Source: Streptomyces huasconensis (lineage in GTDB: Bacteria > Actinomycetota > Actinomycetes > Streptomycetales > Streptomycetaceae). Taken from it: a DNA stretch of 56,613 nt. Numbering within the stretch: position 1 is the stretch's first letter; each line of letters opens with the position of its first letter. A program made the translations under genes and the position numbers. Under the pieces are notes generated by a model. That model made no database searches, was not told the DNA's origin, and saw nothing but the letters and a program-made list of their open reading frames with translations. Location of the stretch: contig RBWT01000025.1 of the NCBI GenBank assembly GCA_004010275.1, positions 1 to 56,613 on the forward strand, read 5' to 3'. Below are positions 41,363-50,369 of the stretch, piece after piece.

Positions 41363-41932
41363 ATGAGAGCCAAGATCAAGTACGCCGCGTATGCCACCAC
41401 TACGGCGGCCGCGCTGACTTTCGGAAGTCTCGCCATTTCGCCCGGAACGGCCACCGCATCGGAAGTCCGGCCCCAGGCGTGCGACGTGTTCACCTTCTAC
41501 ACGGTGAATCCCTACGGCAAGACCAAGTTCAAGAGCCGAGGCCCCGTGGTCGGCAAGTACAACAGCAGCGCCAGCTCGTCGTGGCTCAACATGTCCGTCA
41601 AGACCACCAAGAGCCGGTCGACCACCTGGGTCGGCGAGGCCGGCGGAAGCCTCGATTGGGGAATCGTCAAGATCGAGGCCAAGACGAGTTATGAAGTGTC
41701 CAAGAAGGTGTCATCCGGCGTTACGGTGACCAATCGCATGCGGGTCGACGCGAAGAAGCGCGGCTTTACGCAGCCGGGGGTCCTGTACCGCAAATTCGAG
41801 ATTGAGAAGCACCGGCAGAACGGAAACTGCAGCACTACCAGCCTCAAGTCCTGGTACATGAACGGCATCGTCGCAAAGCTGCATTTCGCGGAATGTCAGA
41901 CCAAGCGCCCGAGCTGCAAGCCGAAGCCGTAA
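41363..41932 (+). CDS. Secreted basic protein of unknown function
   Basis: 189 aa, exported through Sec. Seen: signal peptide 'MRAKIKYAAYATTTAAALTF' with cleavage probably after 'GTATA' near residue 32, then a Lys/Ser/Thr-rich mature protein with four Cys ('RPQACDVF', 'QNGNCSTT', 'FAECQTKRPSC') that could form two disulfides. The middle ('STTWVGEAGGSLDW', 'IEAKTSYEVSKKVSSGVTVT') shows alternating polar/small residues as in beta-hairpins of aerolysin-like or lectin-like secreted proteins, but this is weak. Lower GC and different codon use than the neighbours suggest transfer or high expression. Ribosome site GGGGA. The stop falls in a 12-base tandem repeat. I do not recognise a family. Confidence 0.85.
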   Translation: MRAKIKYAAYATTTAAALTFGSLAISPGTATASEVRPQACDVFTFYTVNPYGKTKFKSRGPVVGKYNSSASSSWLNMSVKTTKSRSTTWVGEAGGSLDWGIVKIEAKTSYEVSKKVSSGVTVTNRMRVDAKKRGFTQPGVLYRKFEIEKHRQNGNCSTTSLKSWYMNGIVAKLHFAECQTKRPSCKPKP

Positions 41933-41956
41933 CCGAAACCGTATCCGAAGCCGTGG
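41921..41956 (+). repeat. Three 12-base tandem repeats across a stop codon
   Basis: CCGAAGCCGTAA, CCGAAACCGTAT, CCGAAGCCGTGG. The first holds the last codons and the stop of the secreted protein gene, the others continue past it. In frame they would encode Pro-Lys-Pro words. Confidence 0.85.
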
Positions 41957-41972
41957 CGAAGTCGCAGAGCTC

Positions 41973-42782
41973 TCAGTACTGCGCCGGGTAGCCGTACCCG
42001 CCCGCCGGGGCCGGGGCGGCCTGGGCCTCGCGGTCGTAGAACGGCCGGGCGTTGGCGCGCAGCCACATCGCGACCGGGTCGTGGTCGTCGGCCATCGCGA
42101 CCGTCGACACGGGCAGGCCGTCCGGGACGGCGGAGATGGACTGCTGCATCATCGTGCGCACCGAGTCGACCGACGGCGGCGAGGTGTCGTACACGTCGAG
42201 GCCGATGGCCAGGTAGGGCGCCCCGAGCGCGGGCTGCACCCAGGCGCGGCGCAGCGAGCGCACGGCGGGGGTGCGGTGCGCGTTCTGCGTCAACAGGGCG
42301 TAGAACTGGGGGATTTCGATGCTCGGCTCGGTCAGCCTGAGCGGCCCCGCGGGCAGCAGGTCGAGGCCGGCGGCGATCCGGCGCAGGTCCGGCCAGGGGA
42401 TGCCGACGCCGCCGCCGGGGGCGTGCGGGTTGAGCCACAGGCCGTAGTGGTCGGGGTACAGGGTGCGGGCGACATCGATGCCGCGCACGACTTCGTAGCT
42501 GCGGTTCCAGCCGCTGGCGGAGAGCTCCTGGGCGGAGGTCACGCAGGGGGCGTAGCCGAGGCCGTCGACCTCCATGTTCCCGTACTGGGCGTCGGGGGAG
42601 CCGGCCTGGCCGTGCCAGAGCAGCATCCACAGCTGGTCGGCGGCGAGCGCGCGCAGCAGTGCCTCGTACGCGTCGTAACGCCCCGGCGTCACCTGGCGCA
42701 GCAGCTGCTCGACCTGTCCCCCAGGTCTCGGCTGCGCTCGACCGGCGGAGACTCCATCGCCCGCGGCCGTGCCCGACGCACT
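41973..42782 (-). CDS. SseB family protein (enhanced serine sensitivity), paralogue 1
   Basis: About 269 aa, cytoplasmic. Seen: N-terminal SseB-like domain with 'YDAYEALLRALAADQLWMLL' and 'GLWLNPHAPGGGVGIPWPDL', and the C-terminal SseB_C domain with 'RAWVQPALGAPYLAIGLDVY' and 'HDPVAMWLRANARPFYDREA', then a Gly/Ala/Pro tail. E. coli SseB raises sensitivity to serine when overproduced, by an unknown way. GTG 42782 has an AAGGGG site. An upstream GTG at 42839 is possible. The frame is intact. It lies beside a second SseB protein and the glycine/serine operon, which makes a link to serine handling attractive but unproven. Confidence 0.8.
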   Translation of the reverse strand, partial: SASGTAAGDGVSAGRAQPRPGGQVEQLLRQVTPGRYDAYEALLRALAADQLWMLLWHGQAGSPDAQYGNMEVDGLGYAPCVTSAQELSASGWNRSYEVVRGIDVARTLYPDHYGLWLNPHAPGGGVGIPWPDLRRIAAGLDLLPAGPLRLTEPSIEIPQFYALLTQNAHRTPAVRSLRRAWVQPALGAPYLAIGLDVYDTSPPSVDSVRTMMQQSISAVPDGLPVSTVAMADDHDPVAMWLRANARPFYDREAQAAPAPAGGYGYPAQY

Positions 42783-42971
42783 CACCCGTAACCGCCCCTT
42801 CACGCCGAACCCGACGACTCGATGAACCCGTGACCCCACCGGACGGCATGGCGGTGCCCCGGCCGGGTCATGGAACCAGCTTAAGCGTCGATCCCGGCCC
42901 GGACTTGACGTACGTCACGTCGATCCGCGCGGACGTGCCGCCTCCGCCACCGGGGTAAGGGGGGCGGCCCC

Positions 42972-43750
42972 TCAGGCTCCGCGCAGGTAGAACGGCCGCA
43001 CCTTCGCCCGCAGCCATTCGCCCACCGGGTCCTGGGCCACGTCCAGGAGGACCAGGTTGACCGGCCAGGGCACCGGGGTGTGGGTGAGGGCGCGGGAGAG
43101 GGCCTGCATGGGGAGGTCGCGGGCGTCGCCCTCCCAGGTGGTCAGTTCGACGCCGACGAAGAGCGTCGGGTCGTCCGTCTCGATGGCGGCCAGGCAGCGG
43201 CGCGCGGTGAGCACGACGCCCGCCGCCTCGAACTCCCGGCCCGCGGCGGCCAGGAAGTCCACCGGGTCCTCCTGCCAGTCCGGCTCGAAGAGGCGACCCG
43301 GCCGCCGGTGGCCGGCCCGTCCAGCGGGGTGCGGCCGGCCCGGCACAGTTCGGCCACGGCGGGCGGCGGCAGCGGGACGCCGACGGTGCCCTCGGGGTTC
43401 AGCGCGATGCCCAGCTGCGGCGGGAGGCCGCGGGCGAACTCGACGGCGGGCGCCACCGTGCACCCCATGCGGTCCGCCGCGTCGCCGAGGGCCTGGCGGA
43501 ACTGCTGCTCGGAGGTGAAGACGGGGACGTACGCCTGTCCGTCGATCTCCAGGGTGGGCAGGTCGAGGGTGCCGCTTTCGGGGCCGCCGCCGTTGGGCAG
43601 CGGGACCCAGACGCGGCTGCGGCCCAGCACCTCGACGATGCGGGCACCCGCCGAGGAGGGGGCGCCGAGGGAGGCCGCGAGGACCTCCTCCAGTTCGTTG
43701 CCCGGCCATCCCGTGTACGGATGGGCGTGTGCCTGCGCCGGAAAGTCCAT
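42972..43750 (-). CDS. SseB family protein, paralogue 2 (frameshifted)
   Basis: About 259 aa when repaired. Seen: 'WPGNELEEVLAASLGAPSSA', 'RSRVWVPLPNGGG', 'IDGQAYVPVFTSEQQFRQAL' (SseB N domain), 'LGIALNPEGTVGVPLPPPAV', then in the next frame 'LFEPDWQEDPVDFLAAAGRE', 'VLTARRCLAAIETDDPTLFV' and the ending 'DPVGEWLRAKVRPFYLRGA', which matches the end of paralogue 1. One base is missing near 43296 (GGRV|RLFEP). ATG 43750, or 43759 three codons earlier. Separated from paralogue 1 by about 190 bases that hold no gene. Confidence 0.83.
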
Positions 43751-43811
43751 CTGTCCCAACCCCTGCTCGCGACCGCTCTGCCTGCGGCTCGCACCCTAAC
43801 GCCGCCGGTCC

Positions 43812-44510
43812 TCAGCGGTCGAAGGCGATCCCCCGCAGCACCTGCGCCGCCGCGCGGTCCAGCAGCACCGCGGAGCCGCAGCCGCGCGGCAGGTCGCCCC
43901 GCTCGGCGGCGGCCACGAGCCGCGCGATCATTCCGCGGTGCCGGGCGAAGGCGTACCGCGAGACGCCGCGGCCGCGCTCGCGCTGGCCCTGGAGCGCGGT
44001 GTCCGCCGGGACGTCGAGGAGGAGCAGGTGCAGCGTCCTGCCGCGCCGCGCGGCCTCGCGGGCGAGCCAGCGGCGCACCCACGCCTGGGTGCCGCAGTCG
44101 TGCACGACGACGCTCGCCCCCGACCGCAGGGTGCGGCGCAGGCCCGCGTAGTGCGCGAGGCGGACCACGGGGCGGTAGACCGCGTACGGCAGCCATCCCG
44201 GCATGCGGGCCGCCCAGCGGTCGCGGGTGTCCTGGGAGTCGATGCGGGGGCCGCTGACTGCCTGCCGCATCAGCGTCGACTTTCCGCCGCCGGGCAGGCC
44301 GGAGACGACGACCAGGTCGCCTTCGGCGAAGGTGAGGCGGTGCGGGCTGTGCCCGGCGCGCCGGCGCAGGTCACGGACGACGGCCACGGGGAGTCGGCCG
44401 CAGTCCTCCCGGAGCGGGGCGGCGGCCTGCTTCGGCAGCGCCACCCCCGTGGTAGTGGCGTAGACACTCGTCCTGCTGCGCACCGTGATCGGCCTCCCCA
44501 TAGCTGTCAC
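43812..44510 (-). CDS. AAA/P-loop ATPase, kinase-like
   Basis: 232-aa soluble protein with a single P-loop domain. Seen: 'GDLVVVSGLPGGGKSTLMRQ' Walker A near residue 75, 'RIDSQDTRDRWAARM', 'GASVVVHDCGTQAWVRRWLA' and 'LLLLDVPADTALQGQRERGR', the layout of zeta-toxin-like or gluconate-kinase-like small-molecule or polynucleotide kinases. No partner antitoxin is visible. GTG 44510 has GGGGA upstream, and ATG 44501 is possible. Divergent from the gcvT operon, with the glycine riboswitch leader between them. Substrate unknown. Confidence 0.82.
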   Translation of the reverse strand: MTAMGRPITVRSRTSVYATTTGVALPKQAAAPLREDCGRLPVAVVRDLRRRAGHSPHRLTFAEGDLVVVSGLPGGGKSTLMRQAVSGPRIDSQDTRDRWAARMPGWLPYAVYRPVVRLAHYAGLRRTLRSGASVVVHDCGTQAWVRRWLAREAARRGRTLHLLLLDVPADTALQGQRERGRGVSRYAFARHRGMIARLVAAAERGDLPRGCGSAVLLDRAAAQVLRGIAFDR

Positions 44511-44637
44511 GTACTGCTTTCCCCGGCAAGTGTAAAGAGAAGGTAATGCGGCACAAGAGGATTACGCGACCACAGGTCCCCTCGGCCGGGGCCGCGTGCA
44601 ATGATGTGCGCGCCAACTCCATACCGGCCGTTTGAAT

Positions 44638-44850
44638 CCGCGCGGGAGAGTTCCCGGACCAGCACGTATGGGTCCGGGGCGCCGAAGGAGCAAGTCCCTC
44701 CCTTGAATCTCTCAGGCCCCGTACCGCGCGGGCGAGGCACATCTGAAAAGCGGGCCGGCAGCCGTCGGCCCCACCCAAGGTGCAAGCCGTGCGTCCCGCA
44801 TGCCGAGACGCTCGCGGCGAACCTCTCAGGTTCCGATGACAGATGGGGAG
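44638..44850 (+). ncRNA. Tandem glycine riboswitch
   Basis: Two complete aptamers in a row in the gcvT leader. Aptamer 1 (about 44638-44731): CGCGGGAGAG closing with CGCGCGGG, conserved GCGCCGAAGGAGCAA at 44679-44693 and AATCTCTCAGG at 44706-44716. Aptamer 2 (about 44734-44850): CATCTGAAAAGCGG, CACCCAAGGTGCAA at 44772-44785, AACCTCTCAGG at 44820-44830, then GATGACAGATGGGGAGGA. These are the landmark words of the class. Glycine binding turns on glycine breakdown genes in known cases. The short gap to the start (38 bases) and lack of a T-run suggest control by translation or by Rho-type ending. Confidence 0.95.
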
Positions 44851-44887
44851 GATCGACCTCGCCCGTCATGCCCTGGGAGTTTTCCTC

Positions 44888-46021
44888 ATGAGCACTGCCC
44901 CCCGTCTGACCGCCCTCGATGGCGTGCATCGTGCGCTCGGCGCGACCATGACCGACTTCGCGGGCTGGGACATGCCGCTGCGGTACGGCAGTGAGCGCGA
45001 CGAGCACAACGCCGTGCGCACCAAGGCCGGCCTCTTCGACCTCTCCCACATGGGCGAGATCACCGTCACCGGCCCCGAGGCCGTCGACTTCCTGAACTTC
45101 TCGCTGGTCGGCAACGTCGGCTCCATCGGCGTCGGCCGCGCCCGCTACACGATGATCGTCGCCGAGGACGGCGGCATCCTGGACGACCTGATCGTCTACC
45201 GCCTCGGGGAGGCCGAGGCCCCCGAGTACATGGTCGTCGCCAACGCCTCCAACGCGCAGGTCGTCCTGGACACCCTCACCGCCCGCGCCGAGGGCTTCGA
45301 CGCCGAGGTCCGCGACGACCGCGACGCCTACGCGCTGCTCGCCGTCCAGGGCCCCGAATCCCCCGGCATCCTGAAGTCCCTGACCGACGCCGATCTGGAC
45401 AACCTGAAGTACTACGCGGGCCTGCCCGGCACCGTCGCGGGCGTCCCCGCGCTGATCGCCCGGACGGGTTACACCGGCGAGGACGGCTTCGAGCTGTTCG
45501 TCTCCCCCGGCGACGCCGAGAAGCTGTGGAACGCGCTGATGGAGGCCGGCACCCCCGTCGGCATGGTCCCGGCCGGCCTCTCCTGCCGCGACACGCTGCG
45601 CCTGGAGGCGGGCATGCCGCTGTACGGGCATGAGCTGACCGCCGAGCTGACGCCGTTCGACGCCGGGCTCGGCCGGGTCGTGAAGTTCGAGAAGACTTCG
45701 CGGGCGGACTCCTTCGTGGGCCGCGAGGCGCTGGCCGCCGCCGCCGAGCGCGCCGAGTCCGCCCCGCCGCGCAAGCTCGTCGGCCTGATCGCCGAGGGCC
45801 GCCGCGTCCCGCGCGCGGGCTTCTCCGTGGTCGCCGACGGCAAGGTCATCGGAGAGGTCACCTCCGGCGCCCCCTCCCCGACGCTGGGCAAGCCGATCGC
45901 GATGGCGTACGTCGACGCGGAGCACGCCGCTCCGGGCACGCCGGGTGTGGGCGTGGACATCCGTGGTACGCACGAGCCGTACGAGGTCGTGGCGCTGCCG
46001 TTCTACAAGCGCCAGAAGTGA
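44888..46021 (+). CDS. gcvT: Glycine cleavage system aminomethyltransferase (T protein)
   Basis: Moves the methylene group from the lipoyl-bound intermediate on H protein to tetrahydrofolate and frees ammonia. 377 aa, intact. Seen: '[20 protein letters not shown]', '[20 protein letters not shown]', '[13 protein letters not shown]', '[20 protein letters not shown]', '[11 protein letters not shown]', '[20 protein letters not shown]', '[19 protein letters not shown]', and the C-terminal beta barrel 'PFYKRQK'. ATG 44888. First gene after the glycine riboswitch. gcvH follows after 97 bases, then glyA. The P and L proteins are not here, and in Streptomyces gcvP is normally elsewhere. Confidence 0.97.
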   Translation: MSTAPRLTALDGVHRALGATMTDFAGWDMPLRYGSERDEHNAVRTKAGLFDLSHMGEITVTGPEAVDFLNFSLVGNVGSIGVGRARYTMIVAEDGGILDDLIVYRLGEAEAPEYMVVANASNAQVVLDTLTARAEGFDAEVRDDRDAYALLAVQGPESPGILKSLTDADLDNLKYYAGLPGTVAGVPALIARTGYTGEDGFELFVSPGDAEKLWNALMEAGTPVGMVPAGLSCRDTLRLEAGMPLYGHELTAELTPFDAGLGRVVKFEKTSRADSFVGREALAAAAERAESAPPRKLVGLIAEGRRVPRAGFSVVADGKVIGEVTSGAPSPTLGKPIAMAYVDAEHAAPGTPGVGVDIRGTHEPYEVVALPFYKRQK

Positions 46022-46118
46022 CACCCCCGGCGGCGGTCGTCTCCCGCCCGGCGGACGTGATCCCCCGCACATCTTTCCCGTTCCGCAGCACCCACCCGCG
46101 TACAGGAGAATTCAGGTC

Positions 46119-46496
46119 ATGAGCAACCCCCAGCAGCTGCGTTACAGCAAGGAGCACGAGTGGCTGTCGGACGCCCAGGAGGGCGTCTCGACGGTCGGCA
46201 TCACGGAGCACGCGGCCAACGCGCTCGGTGACGTCGTCTTCGTGCAGCTTCCGGAGGTCGGTGACACCGTGACCGCGGGCGAGACCTGCGGCGAGCTGGA
46301 GTCGACCAAGTCCGTCAGCGATCTGTACTCCCCGGTGACCGGTGAGGTCGTCGAGGCCAACCAGGACGTCGTGGACGACCCGTCGCTGGTGAACTCCGCG
46401 CCGTTCGAGGGCGGTTGGCTCTTCAAGGTCCGGACCACGGAGGAGCCGAAGGACCTGCTCTCCGCGGACGAGTACACCGAGTTCTCCGGCAGCTAA
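46119..46496 (+). CDS. gcvH: Glycine cleavage system H protein
   Basis: Lipoyl carrier of the glycine cleavage system, 125 aa, intact. Seen: '[20 protein letters not shown]', '[20 protein letters not shown]', the lipoylated Lys in '[20 protein letters not shown]', and '[17 protein letters not shown]', all standard. Ribosome site AGGAG 11 bases before ATG 46119. It lies between gcvT and glyA, 11 bases before glyA, and should share the riboswitch-controlled message. Confidence 0.98.
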   Translation: MSNPQQLRYSKEHEWLSDAQEGVSTVGITEHAANALGDVVFVQLPEVGDTVTAGETCGELESTKSVSDLYSPVTGEVVEANQDVVDDPSLVNSAPFEGGWLFKVRTTEEPKDLLSADEYTEFSGS

Positions 46497-46507
46497 GGAT
46501 CTCCCCG

Positions 46508-47770
46508 ATGTCGCTTCTGAACACCCCTTTGCACGAGCTGGACCCGGAGGTCGCCGCCGCCGTCGACGCCGAGCTCCACCGCCAGCAGTCCACCCTGGAA
46601 ATGATCGCCTCGGAGAACTTCGCTCCGGTCGCCGTCATGGAGGCCCAGGGCACGGTCCTCACCAACAAGTACGCGGAGGGCTACCCCGGCCGCCGCTACT
46701 ACGGCGGCTGCGAGCACGTCGACGTCGCCGAGCAGATCGCCATCGACCGGATCAAGGAGCTGTTCGGCGCCGAGTACGCCAACGTCCAGCCGCACTCCGG
46801 CGCCTCCGCCAACCAGGCCGCCCTCTTCGCGATCGCCCAGCCCGGCGACACGATCCTCGGCCTGGACCTGGCGCACGGCGGTCACCTCACCCACGGCATG
46901 CGCCTGAACTTCTCCGGCAAGCAGTTCAACGTGGTCCCCTACCACGTGGACGACGCCGGCCTGGTCGACATGGCCGAGGTCGAGCGCCTGGCCAAGGAGA
47001 ACAGCCCGAAGGTGATCATCGCGGGCTGGTCCGCCTACCCGCGCCACCTGGACTTCGCCGAGTTCCGCCGCATCGCCGACGAGGTCGGCGCGTACCTGTG
47101 GGTCGACATGGCGCACTTCGCCGGCCTCGTCGCCGCCGGTCTGCACCCGAACCCGGTGCCGTACGCGGACGTGGTGACCTCCACCACGCACAAGACCCTG
47201 GGCGGCCCGCGCGGCGGTGTCATCCTGGCCCGCAGCAAGGAGTTCGCGAAGAAGCTGAACTCCGCGGTCTTCCCCGGCTTCCAGGGCGGCCCGCTGGAGC
47301 ACGTGATCGCGGCCAAGGCCGTCTCCTTCAAGGTCGCCGCGAGCGAGGAGTTCAAGGAGCGCCAGCAGCGCACCCTGGACGGCGCCCGCATCCTGGCCGA
47401 GCGCCTCGTCCAGGATGACGCCAAGGCCGTCGGCGTCGACGTCCTGTCCGGCGGCACGGACGTGCACCTGGTCCTGGTGGACCTGCGCAACTCCGAGCTG
47501 GACGGCCAGCAGGCCGAGGACCGCCTCCACGAGGTCGGCATCACGGTCAACCGCAACGCGATCCCGAACGACCCGCGCCCCCCGATGGTCACCTCGGGCC
47601 TGCGGATCGGCACCCCGGCGCTCGCCACGCGCGGCTTCCAGGCGGAGGACTTCCGCGAGGTCGCCGACGTCATCGCCGAGGCCCTCAAGCCGGGCTTCGA
47701 CGCGGACGCCCTCAAGGCCCGCGTGACGGCCCTGGCCGACAAGCACCCGTTGTACCCCGGCCTGAAGTAG
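46508..47770 (+). CDS. glyA: Serine hydroxymethyltransferase
   Basis: PLP enzyme that joins glycine and methylene-THF to serine, or the reverse. 420 aa, intact. Seen: '[20 protein letters not shown]', '[20 protein letters not shown]', '[18 protein letters not shown]', '[20 protein letters not shown]', the PLP Lys in '[19 protein letters not shown]', '[20 protein letters not shown]' and '[16 protein letters not shown]'. In this operon it should use the methylene-THF made by GcvT/GcvH to turn a second glycine into serine. The stop codon is inside an unusual inverted repeat. A second glyA elsewhere is common in Streptomyces. Confidence 0.98.
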   Translation: MSLLNTPLHELDPEVAAAVDAELHRQQSTLEMIASENFAPVAVMEAQGTVLTNKYAEGYPGRRYYGGCEHVDVAEQIAIDRIKELFGAEYANVQPHSGASANQAALFAIAQPGDTILGLDLAHGGHLTHGMRLNFSGKQFNVVPYHVDDAGLVDMAEVERLAKENSPKVIIAGWSAYPRHLDFAEFRRIADEVGAYLWVDMAHFAGLVAAGLHPNPVPYADVVTSTTHKTLGGPRGGVILARSKEFAKKLNSAVFPGFQGGPLEHVIAAKAVSFKVAASEEFKERQQRTLDGARILAERLVQDDAKAVGVDVLSGGTDVHLVLVDLRNSELDGQQAEDRLHEVGITVNRNAIPNDPRPPMVTSGLRIGTPALATRGFQAEDFREVADVIAEALKPGFDADALKARVTALADKHPLYPGLK

Positions 47771-47835
47771 TTTCGTACGCTTTTCGTACACTTCAGGCCG
47801 GAGCAGTTTCGTACGCTTTTGTTCGTACGTACGAA
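47760..47835. repeat. Nested palindromes and direct repeats at the glyA 3' end
   Basis: GGCCTGAAG (47760-47768) and CTTCAGGCC (47791-47799) form a 9-bp hairpin with the glyA stop in the loop. TTTCGTACGCTTTT occurs twice (47771-47784, 47807-47820), and TTCGTACGTACGAA (47822-47835) is a perfect 14-bp palindrome. AT-rich for this DNA, so likely an operator or processing site between glyA and sdaA. Confidence 0.75.
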
Positions 47836-47840
47836 AGGTC

Positions 47841-47878
47841 GGGGCACCCCGCACACTGGACAGTGAGCAGGGTGCCCC
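47841..47878 (+). terminator. Hairpin between glyA and sdaA
   Basis: Perfect 9-bp stem GGGGCACCC / GGGTGCCCC around a 20-base loop that itself contains CACTGGACAGTG. It may end the riboswitch operon message wholly or in part before sdaA. Confidence 0.7.
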
Positions 47879-47922
47879 GCACCACGTCCGCTTCTTGATC
47901 TTTTCGTCTTTGGAGTCTCCCC

Positions 47923-49321
47923 GTGGCCATCTCGGTCTTCGACCTGTTCTCGATCGGCATCGGCCCGTCCAGCTCCCACACGGTCGGTCCGATGCGCGCG
48001 GCCCGCATGTTCGCGAGCCGCCTCAAGAACGAGGGCCTCATGGCCCACACCACCGCCATACGGGCCGAGCTGTTCGGCTCGCTCGGCGCCACCGGCCACG
48101 GCCACGGCACCCCGAAGGCCGTGCTGCTCGGCCTGGAGGGCGAGTCGCCGCGCACGGTGAACGTGGAGAGTGCCGACGCCCGGGTCGAGGCGATCAAGAG
48201 CAGCGGCCGCCTCAGCCTCCTCGGTATGCACGAGATCGGCTTCGACTTCGACGCGGACCTGATCCTGCACCGCCGCAAGGCCCTGCCGTACCACGCCAAC
48301 GGCATGACGATCTTCGCGTACGACCATGAGGGCGCCCTCGTCCTGGAGAAGACGTACTACTCGGTGGGCGGCGGCTTCGTCGTCGACGAGACCGTGCTGG
48401 AGCAGGAGGGCGCGGAGGGCGAGAACCCGATCGTGCCCGACGACACCGTCCTGAAGTACCCCTTCCGCACCGGTGACGAGCTGCTGCGCCTCGCCCGGGA
48501 GACCGGCCTGTCCATCTCCGCGCTGATGCTGGAGAACGAGAAGGCCTGGCGCACGGAGGAGGAGATCCGCGAGGGCCTCCTCGACATCTGGCGCGTCATG
48601 CAGCTGCGTCGCGCGCGGCATGTCCCGCGAGGGCATCCTGCCGGGCGGCCTCAAGGTCCGCCGCCGCGCCGCGAACTCGGCCCGCCAGCTGCGCGCCGAG
48701 GGTGACCCGCAGGCCCGCGCGATGGAGTGGATCACCCTCTACGCCATGGCCGTGAACGAGGAGAACGCCGCGGGCGGCCGCGTCGTGACCGCCCCGACCA
48801 ACGGCGCCGCGGGCATCATCCCGGCCGTCCTGCACTACTACATGAACTTCGTGCCCGGCGGCGCCTCCCAGGAGGAGAAGGACGACGCCGTGGTCCGCTT
48901 CCTGCTCGCCGCGGGCGCCATCGGCATGCTCTTCAAGGAGAACGCCTCGATCTCCGGCGCCGAGGTCGGCTGCCAGGGCGAGGTCGGCTCCGCCTGCTCG
49001 ATGGCGGCGGGCGCGCTCGCCGAGGTCCTCGGCGGCTCCCCGGAGCAGGTCGAGAACGCCGCGGAGATCGGCATGGAGCACAACCTCGGCCTGACCTGCG
49101 ACCCGGTCGGCGGCCTCGTCCAGATCCCGTGCATCGAGCGCAACGGCATGGCGGCCGTGAAGGCCGTGACCGCCGCGAAGATGGCGATGCGGGGCGACGG
49201 CTCCCACAAGGTCTCCCTCGACAAGGTCATCAAGACCATGAAGGAGACGGGCGCCGACATGAGCGTCAAGTACAAGGAGACGGCGCGGGGCGGCCTCGCG
49301 GTGAACATCATCGAGTGCTGA
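47923..49321 (+). CDS. sdaA: L-serine ammonia-lyase (serine dehydratase, Fe-S type) (frameshifted)
   Basis: Breaks L-serine into pyruvate and ammonia with a 4Fe-4S cluster. About 467 aa. Seen: beta domain start '[20 protein letters not shown]' and '[14 protein letters not shown]', then the alpha domain '[13 protein letters not shown]', '[16 protein letters not shown]'-type text ('[20 protein letters not shown]') and the cluster Cys residues in '[17 protein letters not shown]', '[20 protein letters not shown]'. Two bases are missing near 48604 ([14 protein letters not shown]), splitting the gene. GTG 47923 with GGAG upstream. It completes the route glycine to serine to pyruvate. Whether it shares the riboswitch message depends on the hairpin at 47841-47878. 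Confidence 0.95.
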
Positions 49322-49349
49322 GGGCGCCTGCGCCGTGAGCCGCGGCGGA

Positions 49350-50010
49350 TCACCCCGCCGCCGCGAACAGCGCCTCCGACCCCACCGGCCGGTACCCCGC
49401 CGCCTGGAAGGCCCGCACGCCGCGGGCGTTGCCCGGGGCCTGTTGCGCCCACACCACGTCGCCGTCCGGGACGAGGTGGCGTGCCGCGTTCGCGAGGGCG
49501 CGGCCAAGGCCCCGGTGGCGGGCGTCCTCGTCGACCTCCACCGCCGTCTCCCAGCGGCCCGCCACGCCCCGGCCGATGACCAGTACGCCGCCGCCCGCGG
49601 ACGTCCACACGCGGACGTCGTCGCGGTGCGCGCGGGCGCGGGTGACACGCGGGTGGTCCGGACCGTCCAGCTCGCGCAGTTCCAGGCGCGGGTCGGGGGC
49701 GCCGGGCCGGACGGTGGCCGTGCTCAGCAGGTCGATGGTCTCCGTCGTACGGCCCGTCCGGTCCTGGAAGGCGGTGTGGAAGCGCGCGTTCATGGTGGCC
49801 GCGCGCGTCGCAGTCGAGCGCGGCGAGCGCGGCCCGCACCCAGGCGGGGTCCTCGTCGGTGAAGACGACGGAGTGCGCCGTGAAGGCGATCCACGCCGCG
49901 TCGCGGCGGCCGGGCTGCGGCACCACGGTGACCGCGCCGTCCGGCGGCGGGAACGCGCCGCGCGCGGCCGCCTCCAGGATCGTCCCGAGCGCGGCAGAGG
50001 CAATGGCCAT
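49350..50010 (-). CDS. GNAT family N-acetyltransferase (frameshifted)
   Basis: About 220 aa. Seen: 'MAIASAALGTILEAAARGAF', 'AWIAFTAHSVVFTDEDPAWV', then in the next frame 'TMNARFHTAFQDRTGRTTET' and the acetyl-CoA domain 'TAVEVDEDARHRGLGRALAN' with the R-x-x-G-x-G/A loop, and 'GNARGVRAFQAAGYRPVGSE' at the end. An indel near 49800 joins the two halves. ATG 50010 follows AAGGAG at seven bases. Convergent with sdaA, 28 bases between stops. The N-terminal half has no clear fold. Substrate unknown. Confidence 0.82.
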
Positions 50011-50094
50011 GGGTGTACTCCTTGTGATCCGGGCGTGGGGCGGCGGATACCCTGACCCCCGTCAGTAGTGCACCAAGAAGGGGTGGATGATCCG

Positions 50095-50307
50095 GTGGCG
50101 GACATCGAGGAAGCGCGCAAGACGTTCGACCAGTTCGACGCGGACGGCGACGGCTTCATCACGGCGGCCGAGTGGAAGAGCGCCATGGCCAAGATGGGCG
50201 ACTTCTACATGACGGAGACGGTGGCCGAGGCCGTCATCGGCACGAAGGACAGCGACGCGGACAAGCGGCTGTCGTTCGACGAGTTCTGGGCGAGCCTGAA
50301 CAAGTAG
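50095..50307 (+). CDS. EF-hand calcium-binding protein
   Basis: Small calmodulin-like protein of 70 aa with two EF-hands. Seen: first loop 'DADGDGFITAAE' with all calcium ligands (D-x-D-x-D-x-x-x-x-x-x-E), second loop 'DSDADKRLSFDE' also complete, each between helices ('EEARKTFDQF', 'TETVAEAVIG'). Streptomyces have several such CabC-like proteins that buffer calcium during aerial growth (family knowledge). Start is uncertain: GTG 50095 with GGTGG upstream, GTG 50083 or ATG 50068 in frame. A perfect 17-bp hairpin follows. Confidence 0.9.
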   Translation: MADIEEARKTFDQFDADGDGFITAAEWKSAMAKMGDFYMTETVAEAVIGTKDSDADKRLSFDEFWASLNK

Positions 50308-50321
50308 TCGTTCACGGGTGG

Positions 50322-50360
50322 CGGAGGGGCCCGGCGCGTGGATCGCGCCGGGCCCCTCCG
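50322..50360. terminator. Perfect 17-bp bidirectional hairpin
   Basis: CGGAGGGGCCCGGCGCG (50322-50338), TGGAT loop, exact complement 50344-50360, between convergent EF-hand and ABC ATPase genes. The strongest stem in the window. Confidence 0.93.
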
Positions 50361-50369
50361 TTCTGCCCC

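Noticed and set aside
43812..44510. Zeta-type toxin of a toxin-antitoxin pair
   Set aside because: The P-loop layout is similar, but there is no small antitoxin gene next to it and the upstream region is a riboswitch leader for another operon.
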